This document shows positions 51,920 through 64,000 of a stretch of 64,000 nt of DNA, piece after piece. The notes beneath the pieces are model-generated. The model was not told where the DNA came from. It worked only from the letters and a program-made list of their open reading frames with translations, and ran no database searches. This stretch comes from Rhodobacter xanthinilyticus (GTDB lineage: Bacteria > Pseudomonadota > Alphaproteobacteria > Rhodobacterales > Rhodobacteraceae), in assembly GCF_001856665.1 (NCBI RefSeq), contig NZ_CP017781.1:1831501-1895500 (forward strand). The letters are read 5' to 3'. The position numbers and the translations under genes were made by a program. Numbering within the stretch: position 1 is the first letter of the stretch; each line of letters begins with the position of its first letter.

Positions 51920-52824
51920 AGGGCAAGATCTCCGGAGACGTAACGGGCGGCGGCGGCGAGCGCCTGGGTGAGGGCCTCGGCGCGAGGCGCGCCGGCGGCT
52001 TCGGCCACGAGATGGGCGGCCATGAACGTATCGCCCGCGCCGGTGACGCGGGTGACGAGAACGGCGGGCGGGGCGGCCTCGATCACGCGCGGGCCCGCGC
52101 CCGGCTCGGCCGCGCCATCGGCCGCCGCGCGCCCGCCATCGGTGACGAGCACATGGCGCGCGCCGCGCGCGATCAGCCCCTCGGCAGCCTCGGCGGCGGT
52201 GGCAAACTCGGCCTGACAGAGGATCCCGGCCTCCTCGAGGTTGAGATAGAGCGTCGCGCGCGGATGGGCGAGCAGCGGCGCGAGGCGCTCGGCCTTGCCC
52301 GGCGAGGCAGGCGCCACCCGCAGATCAGCCTCGGCGAAGAGCGGCGAGGCGGCGATCTCGGCCAGAAGCGCCTGGGTGAGATTGCCATCGAGCGCCACCG
52401 GCCCGCGCCAGGGCGCGCCGGGCCGCCCGAGACGGCCATCCTCGAGCGGACGCAGGATCTTCTCGCCCGCGCGCTCGAGCGAATGGGCATCCGCGATCGC
52501 CGCGATCAACCCGTTCGCGCCCTCGATGGCGAGATAGCTGTCGGTCGGCAGATCCTCGGAGCGATAGGCAAAGCTACAGTCGATGCCGAGAAGCTCGGCG
52601 GCGCGCACGAGCTCCTCGCCCTCGCGGTCGCGCCCGATCGCGGTGAGCACGGCGGGCCGACGGCCAAAGCGGGTGAGCGTCATCGCGATATTCATCGCGA
52701 CGCCGCCGGGCAGGCGCTCGATCCGGCCGGGGACATCGGAGCCTGCGCGCATATGAAGCCGCGCGCGGCCGATGATATCCCACAGCACCGAGCCAATGCA
52801 GAGAATGTCGGGTGTCTGGGTCAT
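51916..52824 (-). CDS. psuK: PfkB-family sugar kinase, probable pseudouridine kinase
   Basis: This 302-residue ribokinase-family kinase has the N-terminal [13 protein letters not shown], glycine-rich [13 protein letters not shown] and the C-terminal anion hole [17 protein letters not shown] with the catalytic Asp. Coupling with psuG by a 4-base overlap points to pseudouridine as substrate. ATG 52824 is chosen; the same frame is open further upstream through a 27-bp tandem repeat (FPLARAR three times), but no ribosome site supports a longer form. Confidence 0.88.
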
Positions 52825-52845
52825 GAGCCTTTGGTGCCTGCCCGC

Positions 52846-52926
52846 GCGGGCACGCGCAAGGGGAAAGGCGGTGCGGGCACGCGCAAGAGGAAAGGAGATG
52901 CGGGCGCGCGCAAGGGGAAAGGCGGC
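52846..52926. repeat. Three 27-bp tandem repeats upstream of psuK
   Basis: The units start GCGGGCACGCGCAAGGGG and occupy 52846-52872, 52873-52899 and 52900-52926; units differ at a few positions. Because 27 is a multiple of three, open frames pass through on both strands. It is likely to vary in copy number. Confidence 0.85.
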
Positions 52927-52941
52927 GCAAGCCCCGCCCGC

Positions 52942-53056
52942 GAGGGGGCGCTGCCCCCGCCTTCGCCTGGCGGCGAAAGCCCCCCGGGATATTTGGGGCA
53001 AGATGAAAGGGGCTGGGGTTGGCCGCGACTTTCGTTTCTTCTTGGCAAAAATACGC
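52942..53056. repeat. Degenerate nested inverted-repeat element, copy D
   Basis: The left half (GAGGGGGCGCTGCCCCC, CCCCCCGGGATATTT, GGCAAGATGAAA) matches copy C. The right outer arm is missing; instead the inner right arm is CGTTTCTTCTTGGCAAAAATACGC (53033-53056), the reverse complement of the fragment at 16946-16970. Confidence 0.7.
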
Positions 53057-53098
53057 AAAATCTGCCCGCAAAACCGCGTATTCGGCCGGGCAGGGGGC

Positions 53099-53127
53099 TT
53101 GTCAGCACCAGCGGCGGCGGCTATACG
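53099..53127 (+). promoter_or_regulatory. Promoter of rpsB-tsf
   Basis: TTGTCA (53099-53104), a 17-bp spacer, then TATACG (53122-53127): a near-consensus sigma-70 promoter 115 bp before the rpsB start, leaving a leader of about 108 nt that could hold S2 autoregulation. Confidence 0.75.
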
Positions 53128-53241
53128 GCGCGCACTTCACAGGCGGAGGCGGGCCTTCCGGGGAGACATCCCGGTCAGGTCCACCGGTTGGGGCAAACCC
53201 TCAGAACCTCCGCTCAGGCGCAAACCGGAAAGGAAATGGAC

Positions 53242-54000
53242 ATGGCGCTTCCCGATTTCACCATGCGTCAGCTGCTCGAAGCTGGCGTTCACTTTGGTCA
53301 CCAGACGCAACGCTGGAACCCGCGCATGGCGGAGTTCATCTATGGCGAGCGGAACGGCATCCATATCGTCGACCTGACCCAGACCGTGCCGATGCTCGAC
53401 GCGGCTCTGCAAGTCGTGCGTGACACCGTCGCCAAGGGCGGCCGCGTTCTCTTCGTCGGCACCAAGCGTCAGGCTTCGAAAGCCATCGCCGACGCCGCCG
53501 AGAAATGCGCGCAATACTACATGAACCACCGCTGGCTGGGCGGCACGCTCACCAACTGGAAAACCGTCTCGCAATCGATCCAGCGTCTGAAGCACATCGA
53601 CGAAGTGCTCGCCGCCGGCGCCGAGGGCCTGACCAAGAAAGAGCGTCTGCAGATGGAACGCGAGCAGGTCAAACTGCAAGCCTCGCTCGGCGGCATCCGC
53701 GAAATGGGCGGCCTGCCGGATCTGCTGTTCATCATCGACGTGAACAAGGAAGACCTCGCGATCCTCGAAGCGCAGAAGCTGGGCATCCCGGTCGTCGCCG
53801 TTGTCGACACCAACTGCTCGCCGAAGGGCGTCGATTACATCATCCCGGGCAACGACGACGCCGCCCGCGCGATCTCGCTCTACTGCGACCTCGTCTCGCG
53901 CGCCGCACTTGACGGCATGTCGGCCCAACTCGGCGCCGCCGGCGTCGACCTTGGCGCCCTCGAAGACGCGCCGGTCGAAGAAGTTACCGAAGAGGCCTGA
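53242..54000 (+). CDS. rpsB: 30S ribosomal protein S2
   Basis: This 252-residue protein starts [29 protein letters not shown] and has [32 protein letters not shown] and [33 protein letters not shown], all S2 hallmarks. ATG 53242 is chosen over 53236 because AAGGA lies 7 bases before it and the family starts MALPDFT. The acidic C-terminal extension is usual in the group. tsf follows. Confidence 0.97.
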   Translation: MALPDFTMRQLLEAGVHFGHQTQRWNPRMAEFIYGERNGIHIVDLTQTVPMLDAALQVVRDTVAKGGRVLFVGTKRQASKAIADAAEKCAQYYMNHRWLGGTLTNWKTVSQSIQRLKHIDEVLAAGAEGLTKKERLQMEREQVKLQASLGGIREMGGLPDLLFIIDVNKEDLAILEAQKLGIPVVAVVDTNCSPKGVDYIIPGNDDAARAISLYCDLVSRAALDGMSAQLGAAGVDLGALEDAPVEEVTEEA

Positions 54001-54006
54001 GCCTCG

Positions 54007-54027
54007 GGGGGGCTTCGGCCCCCCTTT
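54007..54027 (+). terminator. UUCG-capped hairpin between rpsB and tsf
   Basis: GGGGGGC-TTCG-GCCCCCC followed by TTT is a very stable hairpin with a short T-run, likely a partial terminator or RNA processing point that lowers tsf read-through. Confidence 0.6.
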
Positions 54028-54118
54028 CGCGCGTCTCGGGCCCCGGGGCGCGCTTCGTCACAGTCCTGAGACGGGGCCGGTTTATACCCGCCCAGACCCT
54101 ATTCAGAGGAGAGATCCC

Positions 54119-55030
54119 ATGGCGATTACCGCTGCGATGGTGAAAGAGCTGCGCGAGACTTCGGGCGCAGGCATGATGGACGCCAAGAAGGCGCTGACCG
54201 AGACCAATGGCGACATGGAAGCCGCCATCGACTGGCTGCGCACCAAGGGCCTCGCGAAAGCCGCGAAGAAGGCCGACCGTGTGGCCGCTGAAGGCCTGAT
54301 CGGCGTGGCCGTCGACGCCGGCCGCGGCGTCGCCATCGAGATCAACTCGGAAACCGACTTCGTCGCCAAGAACGCCGACTTCCAGTCGCTCGTGCGCGAA
54401 ATCACCAAGATCGCGCTGCAAACCGGCGAGTCGATCGAGGTGGTGAAGGCGGCTGACCTCAACGGCCAGACCGTCGAGCAAGTCCTCACCGACGCGATCG
54501 CGCGGATCGGCGAGAACATGACCTTCCGCCGCATGCATGTGCTCGAAGGCGAGACCGTGGTCTCCTATGTCCACAATGCCGCCACCGATGGCATGGGCAA
54601 GATCGGCGTGCTCGTCGCGCTGAAGGGCGATGCGGCCAAGGCGCAAGAGATCGGCAAGCAATTCGCGATGCATATCGCGGCGACCAACCCGCTCTCGCTG
54701 TCGGAAGCTACCCTCGACCCGGCGCTGCTCGAGCGCGAACTGCAGGTGCAAACCGCCAAGGCGCTCGAAGAGAACGCCACCTCGGCCAAGCCGAAGCCCG
54801 AGCAGGTGATCCACAACAACATCATCCCGGGCCGGATGAAGAAATTCCTCGCCGAGAACACGCTGCTCGGCCAGTCCTTCGTGATCAACCCGGATCTGAC
54901 CGTCGAACAGGCGGCCAAGGAAGCCGGCGTCGAGATCACCGGCTATGCCCGCGTCGCGGTTGGCGAAGGCATCGAGAAGAAGGAAGAGGATTTCGCCGCC
55001 GAGGTCGCCAAGACCCTGGGCAACGCCTGA
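54119..55030 (+). CDS. tsf: Elongation factor Ts
   Basis: This 303-residue nucleotide-exchange factor for EF-Tu has [47 protein letters not shown] and the diagnostic [12 protein letters not shown]. Length is near the usual 280-300. AGAGGAG precedes ATG 54119. It ends with a strong terminator. Confidence 0.97.
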   Translation: MAITAAMVKELRETSGAGMMDAKKALTETNGDMEAAIDWLRTKGLAKAAKKADRVAAEGLIGVAVDAGRGVAIEINSETDFVAKNADFQSLVREITKIALQTGESIEVVKAADLNGQTVEQVLTDAIARIGENMTFRRMHVLEGETVVSYVHNAATDGMGKIGVLVALKGDAAKAQEIGKQFAMHIAATNPLSLSEATLDPALLERELQVQTAKALEENATSAKPKPEQVIHNNIIPGRMKKFLAENTLLGQSFVINPDLTVEQAAKEAGVEITGYARVAVGEGIEKKEEDFAAEVAKTLGNA

Positions 55031-55051
55031 TCCTTCGGACCACCGAATGCG

Positions 55052-55077
55052 AACGCCGCCCCCCGGGGCGGCGTTTT
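55052..55077 (+). terminator. Intrinsic terminator after tsf
   Basis: The stem AACGCCGCC(CC) / (GG)GGCGGCGTT around a short C/G loop is followed by TTTT, 22 bases past the tsf stop. Confidence 0.9.
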
Positions 55078-55282
55078 GCATTTGGCCGTTTCGGATTTGG
55101 CCGGGGCAGGGCACCCGCCCCCCGGAAAAGGCCGAGCGCCCGAAAATACGCGCGCCCGGCCCAATCCGGTTGCCCGGTGGGGGCCCTCACGGACCAATAT
55201 TCGCTCAGCTCCCCCTGTTCCTGGCCGAAGCCACCACTCTCGGAACCCGAGAATTTGACCATAAAGCGGCAGGCCGTGGCAG

Positions 55283-56101
55283 TCAGGTTTTCCTGACTTT
55301 TCGCGCCCGCGCCCCGTCTTCGACGGGCGCCGGATGCAGACTGCCGCGGAGAAAAATCTGTTTCTGCACAGAGGCTTTGAGCACCGCCTGCGCGGTCGCA
55401 TCGACATCAAGCGCCTCACGCGCGAGCCGCAGATGCTTCTCGACCGTCGCCACCGTCAGCCCCATGATCGTCGCGATATCGGCGGCGGTCTTGCCATCGG
55501 CCACCCATTCGAGCGCCTCCCGCTGACGCCGCGTCAGCGCGCGCCGGGCGGTGGCGAAGGGCATCGAGGAAATCCGCAGATGGGTGAGCGTGTTGAGCAC
55601 CAAGAGCTCGCGCCCATGCTCGGCCCAGATCGCATCGACATCGACCTGCCGCAGCCCCGGCTCGGCGCAAAGCCCGATCCCGCCCTTGGTGCGCGCATTC
55701 ACATCGGAAAACGAGATCGAGATCCCGGCGCGCACCCCGTGGCGCAGGTTGAAATCGACCACCCGCTGCTCGGCCGCCGTCATCTTGCCCGAACGCGCCA
55801 GATCCTCGATCCAGTGCCACGAACACACCCCCTCATGGCTCGCCGCCCATTTCACCATCGGCGCATCTTCAAACAGCCCGCCGCCGACGAATTCGTCGAG
55901 ATAGGCGCTGTCGTGGTTGGACAGGATCAGCGTGTCATCGAGGCTGCCAAAGCCGTTGGCGGTGCGAAACCGGGTGAAGGCGTAGAGCAGACGGTCAAAA
56001 CCATAGCCCGTCATGCGGTCGCAATGCAGCGCCCACACCCCCTCGATCGTGCGACAATCGAGCAACTTCTCGAGGTGATCGAGCATTCTCACCCTCGCCA
56101 T
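55283..56101 (-). CDS. LuxR-family regulator with autoinducer-binding-type domain (LuxR solo)
   Basis: This 272-residue protein has an N-terminal autoinducer-binding-like domain (MTGYGFDRLLYAFTRF, WHWIEDLARSGKMTAAEQRVVDFNLRHGVRAGISI) and a C-terminal LuxR helix-turn-helix (LTRRQREALEWVADGKTAADIATIMGLTVATVEKHLRLAREAL). No luxI-type synthase lies nearby, so it is an orphan receptor. The ligand may be a signal made elsewhere, or the domain may bind something else. ATG 56101 is preceded by AGGG; a TTG directly before it is less likely. Confidence 0.88.
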   Translation of the reverse strand: MARVRMLDHLEKLLDCRTIEGVWALHCDRMTGYGFDRLLYAFTRFRTANGFGSLDDTLILSNHDSAYLDEFVGGGLFEDAPMVKWAASHEGVCSWHWIEDLARSGKMTAAEQRVVDFNLRHGVRAGISISFSDVNARTKGGIGLCAEPGLRQVDVDAIWAEHGRELLVLNTLTHLRISSMPFATARRALTRRQREALEWVADGKTAADIATIMGLTVATVEKHLRLAREALDVDATAQAVLKASVQKQIFLRGSLHPAPVEDGARARKVRKT

Positions 56102-56209
56102 CAAACCCTGGCATCACTGTAACAGCCTCGCAACCCCGTTGACAAGCCGCGCCCGAGCGTCAGACCTTGGCCAGACCGCGAGAAAAATAGCTTTGAAATT
56201 GGGGGCTTG

Positions 56210-56650
56210 TCAGCCGTTCTTCACGCGCGCCGCGCCATGGGCGGCCAACAGCGGCATCAGCCCGGTGTGGTCATAGCCCGCCCGCGCCGCGGCGCCGACG
56301 ATCTCCTCGATCGGCATCCGCCCGGCCTGCGACATCGCCCAAAGATGCGAGCTGCGCGTGCCCGACCGGCAATAGGCGAGCACCGGCCCCTCGAGCCCCG
56401 CCATCAGCGCCTCGAAATCGGCGACGAGATCGGGCGTCATCAGGCCCGGATAATAGGGCAGGTAATGAAAGCCGAGCCCCGCCGCCGCGGCGAGCGCGGC
56501 CATCGCGGCGCTGTCCTGACCGGGGTCGGTCTCCTCATCGGGGCGGTTGTCGATCAACACCCGATACCCAAGCGCCGCTACCGCCGCGATATCCTCGGGC
56601 AGAAGCTGCGGCGCGACCGCGAATTCAGGGGTGATCTTGCGCAAATCCAT
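56210..56650 (-). CDS. TIGR01244-type phosphatase/sulfur-transferase domain protein
   Basis: This 146-residue protein starts MDLRKITPEFAVAPQLLPEDIAAVAALGYRVLIDNRPDEE and has the loop YCRSGTRSSHLWA, which fits the beta-lactamase-hydrolase-like (Blh/TIGR01244) family of small dual-specificity phosphatase-fold proteins. Relatives are linked to sulfide oxidation and biofilm regulation. The Cys-loop is intact. It stands alone between luxR and gph, with no strong context. Confidence 0.82.
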   Translation of the reverse strand: MDLRKITPEFAVAPQLLPEDIAAVAALGYRVLIDNRPDEETDPGQDSAAMAALAAAAGLGFHYLPYYPGLMTPDLVADFEALMAGLEGPVLAYCRSGTRSSHLWAMSQAGRMPIEEIVGAAARAGYDHTGLMPLLAAHGAARVKNG

Positions 56651-56760
56651 GGCTCTCTCCCGCTCTCAACTCTCTCTTTGCCGCGCCCCGCGCCCGGGAT
56701 CAAGCGCCCATCGCGCAAAACCGGAATTTCGTTACCGATCAACACATTCAAATGCGAAGT

Positions 56761-57426
56761 TCATGCACCCCAGGGGAAATGCGCCACGATGCCGGGCAGC
56801 ATCGCGAAATCGGAAAAGGCGATCGCATGGGGCAGATCGGCCACCGCGCTGCGCCGATAGCCCTCGGTGAAGAGCAAGAACGGCAGCCCCGCCAGCTGCG
56901 CGGTCTCGGCATCCACCTCGCTGTCGCCGATGAACAGCGCGCGCCCTTGACCAAGCGCGAGATGCGCGGCCAGAAGCGGCTCGGGCGCGGGCTTGCGCTG
57001 GGGCAGGCTGTCCCCGCCAACGATCGTTGCGAAAAGATCAAGGAGGTTGAAATGCCGCAACACTGCCCGCGTCGGCCCGAGCGGCTTGTTCGTGCAAATG
57101 CCGAGCGGATGGCCCGCCGCGGCCAGCGCCTCAAGCGCCTCGCGCACCCCGGGGTAAAGTGAAGTAAGGCCCACAGCCCCATGATAATGCGCGGTAAATT
57201 CCGCAACCATCTGGGCGTGGAGCGGCCCATCCGGGTCCGCCTCGGAGGCTTTGAGCAGGCAATGCACCAGATGCGGCACACCGCGGCCGACAAAGCTGCG
57301 CACCGCGGGCATGTCGAGCGGCGCAAACCCATGCGCGGTCAGAACCTCGTTCGAGGCGGCGTGAATATCGGGCGCGGAATCGATCAGCGTGCCATCGAGG
57401 TCGAAGATCAGCGCAGCGGGTCTCAT
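56761..57426 (-). CDS. gph: HAD phosphatase, phosphoglycolate phosphatase-like
   Basis: This 221-residue haloacid-dehalogenase hydrolase has motif I LIFDLDGTLIDSAPDIH, motif II ICTNKP, the Lys in PQRKPAPEPLLAA and motif III FIGDSEVDAETA. The pattern and length fit Gph, which removes phosphoglycolate made by Rubisco oxygenation or DNA repair. ATG 57426 overlaps the redoxin stop by 4 bases (ATGA); ATG 57438 is an in-frame alternative. rpe and fbp nearby fit a carbon-metabolism neighbourhood. Confidence 0.87.
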   Translation of the reverse strand: MRPAALIFDLDGTLIDSAPDIHAASNEVLTAHGFAPLDMPAVRSFVGRGVPHLVHCLLKASEADPDGPLHAQMVAEFTAHYHGAVGLTSLYPGVREALEALAAAGHPLGICTNKPLGPTRAVLRHFNLLDLFATIVGGDSLPQRKPAPEPLLAAHLALGQGRALFIGDSEVDAETAQLAGLPFLLFTEGYRRSAVADLPHAIAFSDFAMLPGIVAHFPWGA

Positions 57427-57977
57427 GCGTTTTTCCATTTGATCGAACAGCCCATCGAGGGGATCTGATCGGCCGGGCCGCGGCCGGTTTCGGCGATCTC
57501 TAGCATCGCCTCATAAAGCTCGCGCCGCGCCTCGGGCGGGCCCGCCGAGCGCCCCGAAGCATCGAGCCGACCGCGGTATTGCAGCGCGTCTTCGGCATTG
57601 TAGCCAAAGAAATCCGGTGTGCAGACCGCCCCGTAAGCCTTTGCAATCTCTTGGCTTTCATCGAAGAGATAGGGGAAGGGGAAGGCCTTTTCGCGGCTCA
57701 GGCGCACCATGTTGAGAAAGCTGTCCTCGGGATAGGCCTCGACATCATTCGACGAGATCGCCGCGACGCCGATCCCGGCGGCGATCAGCCCCTCGGCATC
57801 GCGCAGGATCCGGTCGAGCACCGCCATGACATAGGGGCAGTGGTTGCAGATGAACAGGATCAAGGTGCCGCGCGGGCCGCGGATCTGCTCGAAACTCCAC
57901 GCGCGGCCATCGGTGCCGGGCAAGCGAAAGCCGGGCGCGGGGGCGCCGAAATCACACACGGGCGGGCTGACGGCCAT
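57423..57977 (-). CDS. Thioredoxin-fold/AhpC-TSA-type redoxin
   Basis: This 184-residue protein contains the redoxin fold with GTLILFICNHCPYVMAVLD, where C-x-x-C (CNHC) takes the active-site place, and TPDFFGYNAEDALQYRGRLDA. Proteins of this kind are annotated as thioredoxin-family or thiol:disulfide reductases; the partner is unknown. No signal peptide is seen, so it is cytoplasmic. It overlaps gph by 4 bases. Confidence 0.83.
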   Translation of the reverse strand: MAVSPPVCDFGAPAPGFRLPGTDGRAWSFEQIRGPRGTLILFICNHCPYVMAVLDRILRDAEGLIAAGIGVAAISSNDVEAYPEDSFLNMVRLSREKAFPFPYLFDESQEIAKAYGAVCTPDFFGYNAEDALQYRGRLDASGRSAGPPEARRELYEAMLEIAETGRGPADQIPSMGCSIKWKNA

Positions 57978-58096
57978 CGGTCTCTCCTGCGAATTTTCCT
58001 CAGGGTAACCGCTGCGGCCCTGAACGCAAGCGGCGGCGGATCAAAAGTGATCACGCCGTCGCTTTTCTTATCTTTTCAGCACCTTGCGCGCCGATC

Positions 58097-58789
58097 TTAA
58101 CGCGCGGCCTCCGCTGCGGCCCGGATCGCGCGGATATTCGCGCCATAGGGGGCGGGGTCGGCCACCGAACCGCCCTTGAAAACGGCGGACCCGGCCACCA
58201 GAACATCGGCCCCGGCCGCCGCCATCAGCGGCGCGGTCTCCGGCGTGATCCCGCCGTCGATCTCGATATGGATCGGCCGATCGCCGATCATCGCACGCAA
58301 AGTTTTTACCTTATCCACTTGGGAATGAATGAATTTTTGCCCGCCGAAGCCCGGGTTCACGGTCATGATGCAGACCAGGTCGATCATGTCGAGCAGATGC
58401 GTGAGCGCGTCGAGCCCGGTGCCCGGGTTGAGCGCGAGACCCGCCTTGCAGCCCGCCGCGCGGATCGCCTGCAGCGTGCGGTGGATATGCGGCCCGGCCT
58501 CGAGATGGGCGGTCAGCACATCGGCTCCGGCCTCGGCAAAGGCCTCGATATAGGGGTCGACCGGCGCAATCATCAGGTGAACATCCATCACCGTCTTGAT
58601 ATGCGGGCGGATCGCCTTGCACAGCGGCGGCCCGAAGGTCAGATTCGGCACGAAATGGCCATCCATCACATCGACATGGACCCAATCGGCGCCCTGGGCC
58701 TCGATCGCCTGAATTTCCTGGCCGAAATTGGCGAAATCGGCGGAGAGAATCGACGGGGCGATCTTGATGGAACGGTCAAAAGCGGTCAT
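58097..58789 (-). CDS. rpe: Ribulose-phosphate 3-epimerase
   Basis: This 230-residue TIM-barrel enzyme interconverts ribulose 5-phosphate and xylulose 5-phosphate. KIAPSILSADFANFG, WVHVDVMDGHFVPN, VDVHLMI-type strand, MTVNPGFGGQKF and HIEIDGGI carry the metal and catalytic residues. GAGG lies before ATG 58789; the frame is open further upstream without a start signal. It serves the pentose phosphate and Calvin cycles. Confidence 0.95.
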   Translation of the reverse strand: MTAFDRSIKIAPSILSADFANFGQEIQAIEAQGADWVHVDVMDGHFVPNLTFGPPLCKAIRPHIKTVMDVHLMIAPVDPYIEAFAEAGADVLTAHLEAGPHIHRTLQAIRAAGCKAGLALNPGTGLDALTHLLDMIDLVCIMTVNPGFGGQKFIHSQVDKVKTLRAMIGDRPIHIEIDGGITPETAPLMAAAGADVLVAGSAVFKGGSVADPAPYGANIRAIRAAAEAAR

Positions 58790-58915
58790 GGCATCCTCGC
58801 GGCGAGAGGGCTTAGCTTGCCCAGTCAAGGGGTTACAAGGCGAAGTTCATCCACGCGGCCAAGCGGGCAGGGCGCGCGCCCGTTGTTTGGCGCAAAACCC
58901 GCCCGCACGCAAGGC

Positions 58916-59896
58916 TCACAGATGCTCGTCCGGGGTCAGCGCGGCCTGTTCCGCATCATCATAATAGCGCGCGATGCGCCGCACTTTCGGCGCCGAGCCA
59001 AAGACGAACGGCGTGCGTGCATGGATCGAGCTCGGCACCGCATCGAGGATCGGGTGGTAGCCATCGGTCGCCTCGCCACCGGCTTGCTCGACCACAAAGG
59101 CGATCGGCGCGCATTCATAGACGTGGCGCAGGCGGCCGCGTTCATAACCCGCGCGGCTGTCGCCCGGATAGAGGAAAACCCCGCCGCGGCGCAGGATCCG
59201 ATGCGTCTCGGCGACCAGCGACGCGATCCAGCGCATGTTGAAATTGCGCCCGCGCGGGCCGTCTACGCCGGCCATCAGGTCGTCGATATAGGCGCGGATC
59301 GGCGCGGGCCAATGGCGCCGGTTCGAGGCGTTGATCGCGAATTCCACCGTGTCGCGCGGCACGCCGGCGATATCGGGAAGCCGCTCGAACCGGCCGGTAT
59401 CGGGGTCGAGGATCCACAGATGCACGCCGCGACCAAAGCTCGCGACCAGCGCGCATTGCGGCCCGAAGATCATATAGCCCGCCGCGATCTGCTCCGAGCC
59501 CTTGCGCAGGAAGCTCGCCTCGGCGTTGCCGGCCGCCGGGAAGATCGAAAAAATCGTTCCGATAGAGACGTTTACGTCGATATTCGAAGACCCGTCCAGC
59601 GGGTCGACCGCCAGCGCCAGCGTGCCGGGCCCGAGCGTCAGGATCTCGTCTTCCTCCTCGGAGGCATAATAGGCGACCGCCGAGCCATGCAGCGCGCGCA
59701 AGTAAGCCGCGTCGGCCATCACATCGAGCGCTTTCTGACCGTCGCCGCCGGCGTTCGTGCCTTGCGCGGCCGCCAGATCGCCTTCAAGCCCGCTGCGCGC
59801 AATCAGCCGCGCGAGCTCGACACCGACGACCGTCAACCGCTGCATCACATCGGCCAGATCGGGCGCGAGATCCAAACCGTCGAGATCGAGAGACAT
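58916..59896 (-). CDS. fbp: Fructose-1,6-bisphosphatase, class I
   Basis: This 326-residue enzyme shows [26 protein letters not shown], the metal-binding signature of class I FBPases, SEEEDE for a second metal, and [37 protein letters not shown] near the end. It acts in gluconeogenesis and possibly carbon fixation. AAGGAG precedes ATG 59896. It lies outside any cbb operon here. Confidence 0.95.
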   Translation of the reverse strand: MSLDLDGLDLAPDLADVMQRLTVVGVELARLIARSGLEGDLAAAQGTNAGGDGQKALDVMADAAYLRALHGSAVAYYASEEEDEILTLGPGTLALAVDPLDGSSNIDVNVSIGTIFSIFPAAGNAEASFLRKGSEQIAAGYMIFGPQCALVASFGRGVHLWILDPDTGRFERLPDIAGVPRDTVEFAINASNRRHWPAPIRAYIDDLMAGVDGPRGRNFNMRWIASLVAETHRILRRGGVFLYPGDSRAGYERGRLRHVYECAPIAFVVEQAGGEATDGYHPILDAVPSSIHARTPFVFGSAPKVRRIARYYDDAEQAALTPDEHL

Positions 59897-60067
59897 GGCA
59901 AACTCCTTGCGCTGGTTGGGGACTTGTTGCGCTCATCGCACGGGCTTTGCAAGGCCAGTCCGCGCTCAGGGCCCCCAAAATGCGTGCATATTTTCCATAA
60001 TACCGATTATCGGCGCTATTGGTGGCGGGAAACCGGCACCCCTGCGAGCGCCGATTTCTGCGTTTAA

Positions 60068-63722
<3,655 letters not shown>

Positions 63723-63726
<4 letters not shown>

Positions 63727-64000
63727 CGCGCGATCAGCCCCTCGTAAAGGGCGGCATAGCGCGCGGCCGAGGCCTCCCAGCCAAGCGCGGCCTTCATCCC
63801 GCGTTTCGCCATCGCCGCCCAGGCCTTGCGATCGGCATGAAGCGTGACGAGCCGGCGCAGCGCCTGGCGCAGGGCGAGCTCATCGACCGGGTGGAAGACC
63901 ACGCCCGTCGCCGCGCCCGCGGCCTCGGTGGCCGGGCTCGCGCCGATCACCGTATCGGCCAAGCCCCCGGTCGCCGCCACCACCGGCACCGTGCCGTAGC
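63723..64000 (-). CDS. glgA: Glycogen synthase, C-terminal fragment (cut by window end)
   Basis: The last ~92 residues begin YGTVPVVAATGGLADTVIG, the conserved GT5 glycogen-synthase motif near the active site, and continue through PVDELALRQALRRLV to the stop. The gene order glgA-glgX-pgm, with glgC/glgB expected beyond the window, supports the call. Confidence 0.9.

Noticed and set aside
52846-52926. CRISPR-like array
   Set aside because: Units are directly adjacent with no spacers; it is a simple tandem repeat.
54055-54087. Separate promoter for tsf (TCGTCA...TTATAC)
   Set aside because: The spacer is 21 bp, too long for a normal sigma-70 promoter; tsf is more likely read from the rpsB promoter.

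Overview
The window is a gene-dense, high-GC chromosomal segment with the gene content and intergenic style of an alphaproteobacterium of the Rhodobacteraceae (Rhodobacter/Cereibacter type). Pointers are CckA with CtrA-like boxes, a GAAC-N7-GAAC LexA box in front of recA, an aglEFGAK alpha-glucoside locus, a bdhA-patatin pair, psuK-psuG and the rpsB-tsf pair. No rRNA, tRNA, insertion sequence, prophage or CRISPR array was seen. The window is core and metabolic chromosome rather than a foreign island.

Layout. 1-1632: the end of a sulfatase gene and its radical-SAM maturase. 1934-3899: a DUF485 protein and the acetate permease ActP behind a 300-bp control region rich in TTTGC/GCAAA half-sites. 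4002-5753 (minus): TadE- and TadG-like pilus proteins. 6061-11569: an RsmB-type rRNA methyltransferase, the cell-cycle kinase CckA (promoter region carrying a perfect TTAA-N7-TTAA box), a small sulfotransferase and SOS-controlled recA. 11686-19361: a plus-strand run of alaS, a DUF1330 protein, a class II amidotransferase, cysS, cimA and a squalene/phytoene-synthase-family protein.

19481-29389 is a complete chemotaxis system built as two convergent operons: receptor-cheB-cheD on plus, and STAS-cheY-cheA-cheW-cheR-cheY-(130-aa protein) on minus. The receptor ends in a WxxF-type tail that could tether CheR/CheB. The last minus-strand gene carries a DxxxQ motif and may be a CheZ/CheT-like partner of CheY-P. 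29499-39420 is an alpha-glucoside utilisation locus: lacI regulator, GH1 glucosidase and glucokinase on minus, divergent from aglE-aglF-aglG-aglA-aglK on plus, with two matching LacI-type palindromes between them. Import, hydrolysis to glucose and phosphorylation are therefore encoded together.

39490-50937 holds an MttB-family methyltransferase, a Bcr/CflA efflux pump, an acyl-CoA ligase/DsbA-like pair with a divergent XRE-cupin regulator, a peptide-binding protein overlapping an entericidin-like lipoprotein, a candidate small RNA, bdhA with a patatin-like hydrolase, and a DUF502 membrane protein. 51005-55030 has psuK-psuG, then rpsB-tsf. 55283-59896 has a LuxR solo, a TIGR01244-type phosphatase, gph, a redoxin, rpe and class I fbp. 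60068-64000 is the end of a glycogen cluster (glgA fragment, glgX, pgm) on minus.

The most interesting non-genic signals are: a family of nested inverted repeats (three full copies and one part copy) whose inner stems differ in sequence yet stay self-complementary; an orphan promoter/hairpin/terminator unit between yejA and bdhA; a set of CtrA-like boxes in front of cckA, both chemotaxis operons, the pilus genes and the sulfotransferase; and a 3 x 27-bp tandem repeat in front of psuK.
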